In this document: positions 49,541-61,586 of the stretch, one piece after another | How positions within the stretch are numbered: position 1 is the stretch's first letter | How the letters are laid out: every line of letters starts with the position of its first letter | Source: Channa striata | Taxonomy: Eukaryota > Chordata > Actinopteri > Anabantiformes > Channidae | Direction of reading: 5' to 3' | DNA: 64,000 nucleotides | Assembly (NCBI GenBank): GCA_033026295.1 | Contig: CM065174.1 | Location: 26,091,498-26,155,497 of the forward strand | Translations under genes and position numbers: made by a program | The notes under the pieces: model-generated | The model's input: only the letters and a program-made list of their open reading frames with translations | What the model was told of the DNA's origin: nothing | Databases searched by the model: none

Positions 49541-50859
49541 TCATCTATTAAATAGTGAAGGTGTGTGTATGATTCTGTGTGTGCAAGATATAAACTGTGC
49601 ATAGATCTGCCATAGTCAGCTTCAAAGAGTGTTATATTCTGTGATGTTTTTATTGAGAAACAACTTTTTTTCACATGTTTATTTGCAGAATTTATCAAGG
49701 TTTCCTGCTGGATTTCTATAGAAATATGAGATTATGAGATTCCTAAAACAGGTGTTCCTCGACTAGTACAAATGTGCTTTCTTCATCAGAAGTATTAAAA
49801 TGGTTAGGGAGTGTATTTAAGTTATAAGAAAACAACTAAAATCACTTGATTGCCAAGATTTGCATCCCCTTTATAATCTGTTTAAAAAATTCTGTAATGA
49901 TTTATGCCATTTACCAAACCAAACTTTTGCGCCCAACTGTATGAGCTGCCAAAATGCTGCTACGCTAGTTGATAATCTTATGAGGAAGGATTTGCATTTC
50001 ATCTCCCTTAACAACTGTATTTCCCTTTTTTTTCCAGAGCTTTTGTTATTTTTTGCTTTGACACCCATCAGCAGAGAGAGTTCTTATTCTAATTATTGAG
50101 GGGTTACCCGTTCTAAAACAGGGCCAGATGATCTAACGGAGGCCCAGGAGCGTCCGTGGTGCTGTACGAGTCTGAGAGTTTAGCTAAACATAGCACTTGA
50201 ACGATAGATGCAATAAGGCGTTTGTTGAGCTTAACATATCCTGGTATTTTGCCATTTAGGAGCCCTAATTGTTTGCTTGTTAACATATATGACTCTGCAG
50301 CATTTTGGCTTGGTCAAAACCTACTGGAATTGTTTTTATCATAACTGAGTGTTTATGATAGCTTCCATGGCAGTCCAGTACAGCCACCATTATATTTCTG
50401 CAAATTCCTGAAGAAGGGATTCCTATGAGTTGTATGAGAATAGCAACAAATCAAACTAATGGGTATTTAGGTTGGTTCCAAGTGTGTTGAGCACTGAAAA
50501 TAAAAGCTGCCTAAAGGTCCCGATCAGCTCAAAGGTTGCATCAGTTGATACAGCCCCATAATGGAGGCTCCCACACCAGACAGTTATGCATCATTCTCAC
50601 CCGTGTAGCCCAGCACACTGCCAAACACTGGCGTGTTCAGCATAACAGTGGCTAAACTTTGTTACTGTCAGCGCCAACAGGATGTTATAACCAATGACAT
50701 ATGGATTCATATCTTACAGTAGGGCTCCGTTTATCTTTATTGGCCAGTGTAGAATCACGAGTGCACATGTGCAGTGGGCCATGCACTGTGTAAACCACCC
50801 CAGGAGCCATGACACATTTTCAGTCACTAGACTAGGTGCCATGTTTGAGTCTAGTATCC

Positions 50860-51560
50860 AACTCCATGTCCGAGACTCAAACTCTCACGAGTCGGCCCCT
50901 CATCTCCACTTTCTCCTCTGTACTTTTATTTTGTTACCTGTTCTTCTCCACATCCTGTCCCTGTTCTATGATTACTTGGCCATCTTCACCACTAATCACT
51001 CACCTTGATTGTTTTCACCTGTTTCCCTCCCTGCCTATTTATACCTGGATTTTACCTCAGCTTGCTTCCAGATTGTCTTTCCTCATGACTGCTATGCAGT
51101 CCTCCCGGGAGTTTTCAAAGCCCACTGGATTTCATGTTGGACTTTTGTACCCTGCTGCCTGTTCACCGACTTTGGTACCCTGTTTCCCTCCTGACCTGTC
51201 TACAGTGACATTGCCTGCACAGCCACAACTCGTCCGTTAACCCGTCTTCTGGTAACCTGCCTGCACAACCACTGCTTGTCCCCTAACCTGCCTACTTCTG
51301 ACCTGGCCATTTAGTCTCACACCTGCTACCTGCCTGTGTTACTGGCTGACGGCTTAGTGTTCTGTCTACCTACTGGCTCCTCGAGTTTTCAGTCTGTCCA
51401 AAATCCTTCACTTCCTCCTGCCCTGTGCACACCGGTCTGAATTACCAAGTATCCGGTATCATCCCTAACTTCTGAAACAGATTCACTCGTCCTCAGTTAC
51501 TAGTTGTTGTTGTTAGACCTCCTGTATCTCATATTTCTGGGTCCAAAGAACAAATCCTGA
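50860..51560 (+). repeat. LTR-like repeat, possibly a solo LTR
   Basis: This is a CT-rich, CpG-poor block with 'attgttttcacctgtttccc' followed by TATTTATA at 51036-51043, and many CCTGCCTG-type repeats. It ends with 'ctgggtccaaagaac'. The order of promoter-like motif and terminal motif resembles LTRs of fish gypsy-type elements. No internal coding region flanks it, so a solo LTR is the simplest reading. Its ends and target duplication are not defined. Confidence 0.4.
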
Positions 51561-52047
51561 CTCAAACTCTACTTGAGTCTATGAGAACAGAGAGGAAGAG
51601 CCAAATCCTGTAAAAACACCTTAGGACTGACACCCCCAGCTAAACACACACACACACGCATACAATTAGACCATTAAACACACAGAGTCTGACTAAAGAC
51701 CAGTGACCTCCAGTGGCATGCTTCCTATCTGTGCGGTGGATGAACAAACCACTGTTGGGGGTCTTACATGAAGGATGGCTCTGGATGTTAGCAGTAGGCA
51801 GGGAGCAGGTCCTTCACCTTTTTGTCCTTCACACCATCCTGACACAGCCGTTGAGAAAAGGTCCTTAAAGCTCATTTCATACTTTCCACATTTCCACAAC
51901 CCTTTTCAGGAGGGGGACCGGGGAACATGTACAGATATATTTGGGATACAGACTTGGCCACACTTCACACGTGCCCAGTGCAAAAAAAATGACGACAACT
52001 CTGGAGAGAAGCAACATTGCAAAGAAGCGCTCCTTTCCTTTTTTTTT

Positions 52048-52068
52048 GTGTGTGTGTGTGTGTGTGTG
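52048..52068. repeat. (GT)n microsatellite
   Basis: A short GT run follows T9. Confidence 0.9.
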
Positions 52069-53860
52069 ACTGATCAATGTGAGAAAGTGAAAGAAATAAT
52101 GTGCAGGTGCTTCACATAAACAGCATCAGCTATGTTATGGCATTAACGTTACATATTAAACATGAGGCTTGTTTACGTTTTGGACACAGAGGTGTACTAT
52201 GACTGAGGACGCTAGTCGTTGTCCTCCATCTGGACACAGGAGAGATGACAAAGTCATACTTCAGAGCCAGTCCCTGACATTTGTTCCTATTTCATACTCA
52301 TTTTCAGAGCCTCTAGTGGACATGTGATGCTCAAAATCTAGATTTTTTTAAAATATATTTTTTAAATTGCTCCCTTTCTCTCTAATTATACAAATACTCT
52401 TGAGAAATGGAGAAAGGCTAAACAAAGACACTCCAGCATGTGTACACACTCAATAGTCCCAGCTCTGAGCTGGAGGGGCCACTTTGACAGCTTCCTCACT
52501 CCAGACATTTTGCAGGCAAAGAAACAGGTGCTGGGGGCTACACACACACACACGTCGCACTCCATCCACACTCTCTTATCTCCAGCAGGAGGGCTTAAGA
52601 TAGAAAGCACGCTGTACAGTAATTACCACCTCCTTCCCTCTGCCCATCCCTCTCTTCCCTCCCACCCCCATCCTCTGCTACTTCTCCACTCTCTCATCTC
52701 TCCAACTTTCCCATCTTTCCTTTCACTCACTCCCCCCCTGTGGGACATCTTCATCCTCCTCTCCTGTGTTTGGGCTCATCTGGCCCCCCACCTCCTGCTG
52801 GCCAAAACTAAGCCATGTGTTGCCTCGTTGCCGGGATGTCGTCGACAGAGACACAGAAGCCCCCCTGAGGCTTCGTGGCGAGCCAGGCTCAGTAGACGCG
52901 CATCCGAAAGTGTTGCCGCCTCTCCTCGGGTGACAGCACTGCATCCTCTGTCTGCCATTTCCCCCGTCCCAAACAGCTGCTCGGGACGAGGGCGGGCGCC
53001 AGTCAGGGGGGATGTGGGTTAATTGGGGTAGTAGTGGGGGTTAATTTCAATTAAAACTTCAACTAATAGAGGTCAAGGAAGCGTCTGCAAACACCTGATT
53101 AAAACAAATGGTCCTGCCAGTCAAAACTTTATCTTGGTCAGCCCCCGGCAGAGTGTCCTACAGCGAGAAAGAAAGAACAAAAAGGGGGGAGAAGGCAGAG
53201 AGAGAGAGAATGACTAATCGGGGGGCACTTGTTGGCACATCTGCATGGAGATCAGTGAGTTATGGCTGTGTTTTTGTGTGTTTTTCGGGTTGCAGTAATC
53301 TGACGATGTTGCATCAATGAAACTTACACTGTAGCTATTTTTTGGATCACATTTGTTTCCAAGATTTGAAATTGTGATTCATTTTACCTTAGCAACAATC
53401 ATGAGCTTAAACATGTTGGAGGGAAGATGTGCTCTCTCAAAAGCTGCACGGTGAAGAATATGTAGTTTATCCAGACTGTAACAGCTGAGATTGTGATGTC
53501 ACATATATCAAAAAAAGTTATCCAGTGTAGAAAAAAATGTCTATATAATCATTTATTAGATTATTTTGATCTTACAATTGTGTAGACTTGAGTATTAGGC
53601 TCAAATGATTCTGAAATTTGTGAAAATGTCAGTCTCCCACATGTCGAGTTACATTTTTGTTGACAGCTTACGCCATGGGCTACTCTGCAATACTGAGTGG
53701 GACTGGTCATCGGTTTCCGTGAGCTACTACTGACTTCCCGCCTCCGTGGATTGGCTCCAGGCCATGTCAACTGCACATAAAGCCGCAATTGTTGAGTGTA
53801 CAATTGCTCCCATCTTGGCTGCTGAAGCTTGTAACCGCTTCAGAGCAGTGTAGGGCAGGT

Positions 53861-54039
53861 TAGGGGTAAAGTCAGGGCCTTGAGGGCTGCTGCCCGGCTT
53901 GTATTCCAACTATTCCTGCAAAACCCTTATCTTACTGCTTCCGATTGATTGAAAACCCCCGATCCAGGTAATCAGCAGTGGTGGTGCAAGGATACAAGCA
54001 GGGCTGTGGCCCTTGAGGCCTGAAGTTCACCACCCCTAG
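53861..54039. mobile_element. Short foldback (MITE-like) element
   Basis: The left end (TAGGGGTAAAGTCAGGGCCT onward) is an imperfect inverted copy of the right end, which finishes ACCACCCCTAG at 54039. Arms extend about 45 bp, through 'ggcttgtattcc' on the left and 'ggatacaagcagggc' on the right. The interior is short and non-coding. The terminal sequence resembles non-autonomous hAT-type elements of fish. Confidence 0.55.
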
Positions 54040-54489
54040 TCTGAGGTGTCGCATTATTCCGTTTTTGACAATGGTCTACTCCAGGCAGTTTTATCTGCAA
54101 TGTGTGTCTAAAAGACATTACAGATGTTATAACTGAGTTACTTTAAAAGGATTCAACACTTCCTGTATGCGATTAACCTAGAAGATCGTGGCTTTGTTCG
54201 CAGTTCCGACTTATTTACAACAGACACTTTTCGACCTTTACTGTAATGTGCCCCGAGGGGTTTTGAAACAGCAGAGCCTCAATATGGAGACATCACGTTG
54301 GAATTCTTTTAACAACGGGCTCCCTACAGAACGGTGTTTGCGGCATCTAAACAAATCTAAACGTCCACTGAATGTCAAATGTCCTCACTGACTCACCGAA
54401 AACTTTCCTGCATGTGAATTCAGTGCCAACGTTGGTATCCTGCCTCTCAGGAAAACTACTCTGAATAAATAAAGGTTTAAAAAAACAGT

Positions 54490-54720
54490 TTACTTTTGCT
54501 TATGAGTGAGTGCACAGCAGCTGGCAGGGGGTGGGGGTAACTTATCCTCACTGTACCCAGGCTTGCCGGGCACCCTGCAGGCAGCCTGCTCTGCCAGGCG
54601 TGCCGAAGCAGCTTTCGACATCTGCCACTGGGCCTCCGGGAGATGGCAGGGGAAGGGGCGCCCCGCTGTGGCTAAATATGGCGCAGGGTTATGCCACATG
54701 TACCTAATCACTTAGCCACT
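54490..54720. other. GC-rich block of unknown function
   Basis: It is richer in GC than its surroundings and high in complexity, with CTAAATATGG (CArG-like) near 54672. Several short frames overlap but none resembles a protein. It might be regulatory or a decayed repeat. Confidence 0.2.
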
Positions 54721-56717
54721 GTCTGGCAGCTCACAACACCACTTTTCCAGATCCTTCATATATCACCGTTGCTACACATTTGTACAGATGCTAGGCATCT
54801 TGTGCTTCTCCCAAACAGCCTTTTTCACTCTAACGACATGTTCGGTTTGCATCACTGTCTCATCCCATTTTTTTCACCCTAAAGAAGATCACTGACTCCA
54901 TGTTGTGCAACTGTCTAATTCTTCCAATTATTTAGCAGATGTTTGCATGTGTAGTATTTGTATGTGAAGACCTTTTGGACAACACATGATCTGTGTTGTG
55001 TTTGTACACATTTAGTAAAAAGTGAAAAACTCATGAAAATCAGTAAAAAGTGCTTATTTGTATATAGTATTCTAGTAAATTCTGCAATTTGTTATTGTGT
55101 CTGTAAAACTTTCCAAACTTCTCTAATCTAAAGTGATGTGTGTAGTTAGGGTCCAGACAAGCATGTCATGACAGTTGTGTTTTCAGTTGTTGCGTTTTCG
55201 GTTTCTTTACTTAACGCCCGTCCATAGGCATTGGCAACAACACAACACTGAAGGACTGCTGCCCTATTTTTTGTGTCGTGCACCATTGATGCTTGGCATT
55301 TTTGACTTTGCACCAGAACTTTCATTTTTTTGATGACAAATAAAGACTTCCACCCCCTGGTATTTCCTCTCATGCAGACACAGAGCATACGTTGTAGTTT
55401 TTTCGGCTCAGACGAAAGTGACTCCATAATACAGAGCCTCACCTTTATTTTTAGTGTAACTTCATTACCTTTAAATTGTCTTTACCTAAAATTGTCCCAA
55501 TTTTTGTTAGTTTATTTTGTCCTCCTAGTTCTTACGTTATTTCTAATGTCCAGTGAAAGATGTCATTTCAGAACACATAGACATTATTAACTGTGAATTT
55601 GTGCTCAGTGACTTCTGGTTATGGTCAAGCTGCTCTTGCTCCTCTGATTATGATACAAATAGTAATTTTCCTATCATCCCAGCTGGATACCCTGGTCAAA
55701 AACAAGATAACCAAACCAACACTACCCTTAGTGCAACAAAAGATGCTTTGAACGCTCGTGTCCTCGAGCTTCACTTCCAGTTTTTACTGTAAATTGCCGT
55801 GTTTGTTGAGCATGTCTGAGCTTGCCGGATGACTCGTGATTTCCTTTTGGATACTTGTGCACTCTGCTTTGCCCCCCTGCTGTGTGTCATTTGAGACTTA
55901 CTGTCACACAGCAGCATAATGCAATGATCAGTGAAATCAGTCCATTGTGCAAGTGTATTTACAGTTACAGGCCACGTTTGAGCTTTGCTTTTCATCTCAT
56001 CACTCTGTATAGAGTCTATTTATTCATCTATCTATCTCTGTATCTTTCTTCTTGTCTCTGGATTACTAATATACATGATGTCCTCTTCAACAGCAAGACC
56101 TATTATTTTTCTTCTCTGTACACTCAGTAAATTGGAAATTAAAGAAAACTATGAATATGAAAACTATGAATGAGAAAAAGTTGAGAATTTAGTGTTTTAT
56201 TTGCTTGCCTTTTATATCTATAGTAGGGATATTAATCAGCTTCGAACCTAGCACAAATTGTATCAGGTCGCACCAATTTTAGGTGACATAAAGTATTAGA
56301 ACATGTTATTAACAGGACTTTGCGGTTCAAATGCAAAAATATTTCTCGACCACTTCATATGTATGAGAGCAAACGACCTCCATGGTGTTAAAGTTAAAGG
56401 ACTTTTTGGCAAGAGAACACAATCCTGCATCCCCCCAATGGTTCTAAAGGCAAACTGCAGCGGGTCCAAAATGGATTGTGTCCCGTTTAATATACTTATC
56501 ATTTTTTAATTTAGCAGTTATGAAAGCAAATGACAAAGTTGCTGACTCCTCCTGCGGTAAGCGTATTGTGTCACTTCCTGTTTCGTCACACTGTTTCGGG
56601 TCTCACTTGGGCATAAGATTTGTTTACGCAAACACCTTCTCTCCTGAAATAACTAAACAAACTAGCTAACACTAACTAAACTTAATCGATCTAGCTTTGT
56701 TAGCCTAGCACCTAGCA

Positions 56718-57158
56718 ATGGCTTCTCCGTCTCCTTCTGTCTCTCCTCTGACTTGCTCCGTCTGCCACATGTTTAGTTTCTCCTCGGCCTCCTTTACTGA
56801 TAACAGTACTTGTAATAAGTGTAGGGTTATTGCAGCTTTGGAGGCGAGGCTCTCTGAATTGGAAGCTTGGCTCCGCACCATGACAAACAATCCAGCTAGT
56901 CAGGCCCCGGTAGCTGGTGCGGACCAACCTAGCATAGCCACTGTTAGCTTAGCCACTGTTAGCTGTTCCCCAGCAGTACCCGAGCAGCCGGGAAGCCAGG
57001 CCGGCTGGGTGACGGTTCGTAAGCGATGTAATCCTTACATCGAATCCTATTTGAAACTCCTGTCTAAGGATAAATGTAGATACCGTAAGATCATTATTCA
57101 TGCAGTAACAAATGACGCCCGATTACGCAAATCGGAGGTCACTAAAACAAATATTTAA
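56718..57158 (+). pseudogene. L2 ORF1-like region
   Basis: Starts MASPSPSVSPLTC and holds paired cysteines (CSVC, then CNKC) and a leucine-rich helix ELEAWL, as in ORF1 of fish L2 elements. The frame runs 146 codons and then ends; it overlaps no host gene. I cannot say whether it is full length. Confidence 0.6.
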
Positions 57159-57371
57159 TCGGTAACTTTGCAAAGACAATGTAGTAGTTTTCTCTGGACC
57201 CCTGCCAAATCTGATCTCAACCACTGGCTGTCTAGGTGGTGTCCAGCAAACGCAGAGATCCAGTCCTACATGCTTCTCTGCAGTATCCTTACCGCTGTCA
57301 CCCCCCACAACTCCCACATTCCTATAGAGACTGTGTCTGTTACCTGATCAACTAAATTTTACAAACTAAAA

Positions 57372-57875
57372 ATGATCACAAGAGGAGTTAATCATAATAA
57401 CTTAATAAAAATCAGGACTGCTAGTCTTACTGAAAAAAAAACTAAAACAATTAAATGTGGATTATTAAATATCAGATCTCTCTCATCTAAATCTCTGTTA
57501 GTAAATGACTTGATAAGCGATCATCAATTCGATTTATTTTGTCTCACTGAAACTTGGTTGCAGAAGGAAGAATATGTTCGTTTAAATGAGTCGACTCCTC
57601 CAAGTCATATTAACGATCATGTTCCTAGAAGCTCAGGCCGAGGTGGAAGAGTAGCAGCAATCTATCACTCAAGCTTACCAATAAACCCTAGACCTAAACA
57701 TAGTTATAACTCATTTGAGAGTCTTACTCTGAGCCTTTCACCCCCAATTTGGAAAACTCAAAATCCACTTCTATTTGTTATTGTGTATCGTCCTCCAGTC
57801 CCTTATTCTGAATTTTTGACTGAATTCTCAGATTTTCAAGCTGATTTAGTGCTTATTGCAGATAAAGTCGTCTGA
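57372..57875 (+). pseudogene. L2 apurinic-like endonuclease, interrupted
   Basis: Contains KCGLLNIRSLSSKS, CLTETWL and FVIVYRPP, typical of LINE endonucleases. It stops at TGA 57873-57875, directly before VGDFNIH, a conserved motif that continues in the same frame. A further TAA follows at about 57938. The endonuclease part extends to about 58110 in broken form. Confidence 0.8.
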
Positions 57876-58152
57876 GTGGGTGATTTTAACATTCATGTAG
57901 ATGCTGACAGTAACTCTCTCAAACCGGCATTTACTTAATTATTAGATTCAATTGGTTTCTCTCAAAATGTAAAAGAACCCACTCATTCTTTTAGTCACAC
58001 CCTAGACCTTGTCCTTACATACGGCATTGAAATTGATAAACTAACAGTATTTCCTTATGTATCTATTCTCTCTGACCATTTTCTAATTTTGAATTTAATT
58101 TATTGGACTACACAGCAGCTAGAAGTTCAGTAGGTGTTTCTCTGAAAACACT

Positions 58153-59415
58153 GTGAACAAATTTAAGGAAATGATCCCTTCATTATTTACTTCAACATGT
58201 ACTGATATAACTGAGAGTAGCCTCATTAACTGTAATCCTGCACAAGTTGATTACCTTACTGATAATTATGCAGCATCTTTACGTTCCATACTTGATAGTG
58301 TTGCCCCTCTAAAAAAGAAGGCAGTAATTCTGAACAGGCGATCTCCATGGTATAGCTCGCACACCCGCAATTTAAAGCAGGCGTCACGAAGATTAGAAAG
58401 GAAGTGGCGTTCCACTCATTCACAAGAATCATGCTTAGCCTGGAAAGAGTTTATACAAATTAGCCTCCGTAAAGCCAGAACAGCTTATTATTCATCACTA
58501 ATAGAGGAAAACAAGAACAACCCCCGGTTTCTTTTCAGCACTGTAGCCAAGCTGACTAAGAGCCATAGTTCAGTTGAAACTAGTATTCCCTCAACACCAT
58601 GCAGCAATGACTTCATGACTTTCTCCACAAACAAAATCGTAGCTATTAGAAATAAAATTCACCAGACCCTCCCCACAAATACAACAGAATTAGAATCATC
58701 AGTAAGTCCTCAGTCCCTTTTAGACTGCTTTGTGCCCATAGATCTTGCTGAGTTAACTTCAGCTATTATGGCATCTAAACCAACAACATGTCTGCTAGAC
58801 CCTATTCCAGTTAGACTGCTCAAAGATGCTCTACCCTTATTAGACACGTTCGTATTAGATATCATTAATCTATCTTTACAAACAGGATATGTACCAAAGG
58901 CTTATAAGGTAGCTGTAATCAAACCTCTACTTAAAAAACCTTGTGTGGATCCAGGTGTCTTAACCAATTACAGGCCGATATCCAATCTCCCCTTTATTTC
59001 TAAAATACTTGAAAAAGTAGTTGTAAAGCAATTATGTGACCACCTGCGCAGAAACGATTTGTTTGAAGAATTTCAGTCAGGATTTATAGTTCGTCATAGC
59101 ACAGAAACCGCACTGATTAAAGTCACCAACGATCTCCTTCTGGCTTCAGTTAATGGACTTGTCTCTATACTAGTTCCGCTAGATCTTAGTGCTGCATTTG
59201 ACACCATTGATCACAGAATATTATTACAGAGACTAGAACATGTAATTGGAATTAAAGGAACTGCACTAAATGGTTTAAATCATATCTATCAGATAGATTC
59301 CAATTTGTTCATGTTAACGATGAATCTTCCACATACACAAAAGTTAGTTATGGAGTTCCACAAGGCTCTGTTTAAGGACCAATACTCTTTACTCTATCTA
59401 CTTTTAAGACTAGGC
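58153..59415 (+). pseudogene. L2 reverse transcriptase, core deleted
   Basis: Early motifs are intact: NYRPISNLPFISKILEKVV, FQSGF, HSTETALIKV and LDLSAAFDTIDH. Near 59270 a base is missing, so the later part is out of frame. In the original frame TAA falls at 59373-59375. At about 59391-59402 the sequence jumps to the C-terminal end, skipping the YADD-type active site. The open frame that continues to 59724 is 3' UTR, not protein. Confidence 0.85.
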
Positions 59416-60019
59416 TCAAAACCTTCCTCTTCAATAAACTCTTTACTGTGCCACTTTCCTTTCCTCTTCACTCCCTCCTCTCACCCCACATCTATAATGT
59501 CACCACTGTCTGACATTAACTCTGTGTCTACTTTGTCCCGTAGTCGTCTTTCTCCCTCTCTGTCTCCCTCTCTCTGTCCCTGTCCTCAGGTGTCCCCGGC
59601 GCTGTGTGTCTTCCAGTACGCAGCTACTGGTCCTACTAACATGCCCAATGTTTTGTTGTTGCTTTTGTTGCTCTCTTCTTTTCTCTCTCCACTTTCCACT
59701 CACCTAACCGGTCAAGGCAGATGACGCCCACTCTGAGCCTGGTTCTGCTGGAGGTTTCTTCCGTTAAAGGGAGTTTTTCCTCTCCACTGTTGCCTATGGC
59801 TTGCTCAAGGGGGATTTGTTGGGTTTTCTCTAAATGTTTGTATAGTCTTGACTTTATTATGTAAAGTGCCTTCAGATTCTAAATTGGCGCTATGTAAAAA
59901 AAGTTGAATTGAAAATTGAAAAGTTAATGCTAAAGGCCTAAATCGATGTTTAGCCACAGACTGTTTGGTAAGTTTTTCTAACCTCTACCATCAACTTTCC
60001 AAGTTGTACAACCTCATAT

Positions 60020-60215
60020 TTTACATTCACTTATCTTACTTTTATTTTTATTGTATCATAATATTTCTGTACATTTTTCATATTGTGTCACACCTTTGAA
60101 CCTTAACTTTCTTTCTTTAGATTTTGTGTTTGCACCTGACACCAAGACAAATTCCTAGCACTGTTAAGTGTTCTTAACTGTGGCTGGCAACAAACAGTCT
60201 TCTGATTCTGATTCC
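60020..60215 (+). repeat. LINE-like 3' tail fragment
   Basis: It has 'ttgcacctgacaccaagaca' and ends in 'ctgattctgattccgact', a tail of TGATTC repeats typical of several fish LINEs. It follows the L2 copy by only about 80 bp. Confidence 0.45.
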
Positions 60216-61556
60216 GACTGACTGATGGCTTGAAAATGTATAGATCCTTATCACCGTTTGAGGACCTATGATAAGATATCAATGAACTGACCACATTTGT
60301 TCAGCTCACCTACAGTGCCCAAATACCCAAAGATGTTTGGGTATGTTAATTTATGGGAGCAGTGTCTGGATGTGGAAACAAAGCAGAAGAGGGGAAATGG
60401 GAGCAAACCGAATTGACAGGGTACAGGTGACAGAGTGAGGAAAAAGCGATGAGAAGTACAGGGAACCATCAGATCATAAGGAGAAGTGGTAGAGATGGAG
60501 AGAGAAATCAAACAGCGGCTCTTTACAGTGTGTTTCTGTTGCAGAGTAGCTGTCACTGTGAGCAGTTTAACTGATGGGATCCCAGATCTGTGGCTCACAA
60601 ATCATTATCCCTTGTCACAACTAGAAAGCGTTAGCAGAAACATAGTGGGGCAGAGAGATGGAGAGACAAGGAACTACTCTGATGTCAGCATGATATACTG
60701 TACGGAGGCAGTGTGGAAGGCTGAGCATTGGTCAGTGGGAAGATTGGCCAGGATAGTTCCTTCTTTGAGTATGACCTGGCACACTCCGAAAGGAGCTATC
60801 ATGTTTTATCATGTTTTCATCTCACCAGCTTTTGGCTAGATAAAGAAATAAATGGCATTTTCATATTGAGTCAGTAGCAGCTGAGTGTCAGCAGGGCCAT
60901 TGAGCTAGTCCCTGTTCTCTCTATCAATGTGATGTGATGATGTCCAGCGCTCACTGGACATTTCGTGTTTTTAAATGAATTCAAATTTAAAGCGAAAACT
61001 TATCTTTAAAACGTTTCAGAACATACGTGGCTTCTTTGATTTTTGAAAAGCAGATTTAACGTAATTGACTGTTTTTTGCTGTGGGTTTTCACTTTTTGAT
61101 TGTCTTCACATCAAAGCTGTTGTGTGTAGACTTTATATTTGCAAACAGCAACCCGCTTGCAGGCCTTTTGATAACAGGGTTTGAATGATGCTTTGACATG
61201 ATAATATTTCATAAATCACAAATCACCAAAACATGAGTGAAGAGCAATGAGAATCTTTGCCTGCATTTATGAATGTCTCGCTCTGATCACATCACCAAAT
61301 TCATCCTCTTTATCTTTGTCTTTGTCTGCTAATACATTTCAATATTTGCCTCCCTCTCTTGTCCACAGCCTGTCTCCTGTCAACACCAGCTCTACCACTG
61401 CTCACACTCCTATTCTCTACTGATTCCCACCCACGATAGTGCTGCTAATCCTGATTGGGATCGCTCCGGTACACCCCCCCACCACTTTATGTATCCACAC
61501 TGGTGGAATGGAGACGATGAGCCTGAAATCTGCTCTCTGAGGTGAAAGATTTAGCA

Positions 61557-61586
61557 GTGTGTGCGTGTGTGTGTGTGTGTTTGTGT
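61557..61586. repeat. (GT)n microsatellite with interruptions
   Basis: A GT run with one GC unit and one TT break, directly visible. Confidence 0.85.

Larger units (their letters stand above)
56700..59937 (+). mobile_element. L2-clade LINE, nearly full-length but dead
   Basis: In order: an ORF1-like region (56718-57158), an endonuclease ORF (57372-57875), reverse transcriptase (from 58153) and a 3' UTR ending in TTGAATTGAA repeats near 59933. Damage includes a TGA and a TAA in the endonuclease, a frameshift near 59270, a TAA at 59373-59375 and an internal deletion at about 59395 that removes the reverse transcriptase catalytic core. The 5' boundary is uncertain by some 150 bp. Confidence 0.85.

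Noticed and set aside
52438..53022. 194-codon plus-strand frame
   Set aside because: It is pyrimidine-rich, with low-complexity proline, serine and leucine, and shows no family motif; the chance of a long open frame is raised by the base composition.
59416..59724. Last 100 codons of the long L2 frame
   Set aside because: They lie past the deletion junction and frameshift, in the element's 3' UTR, so they are not protein.
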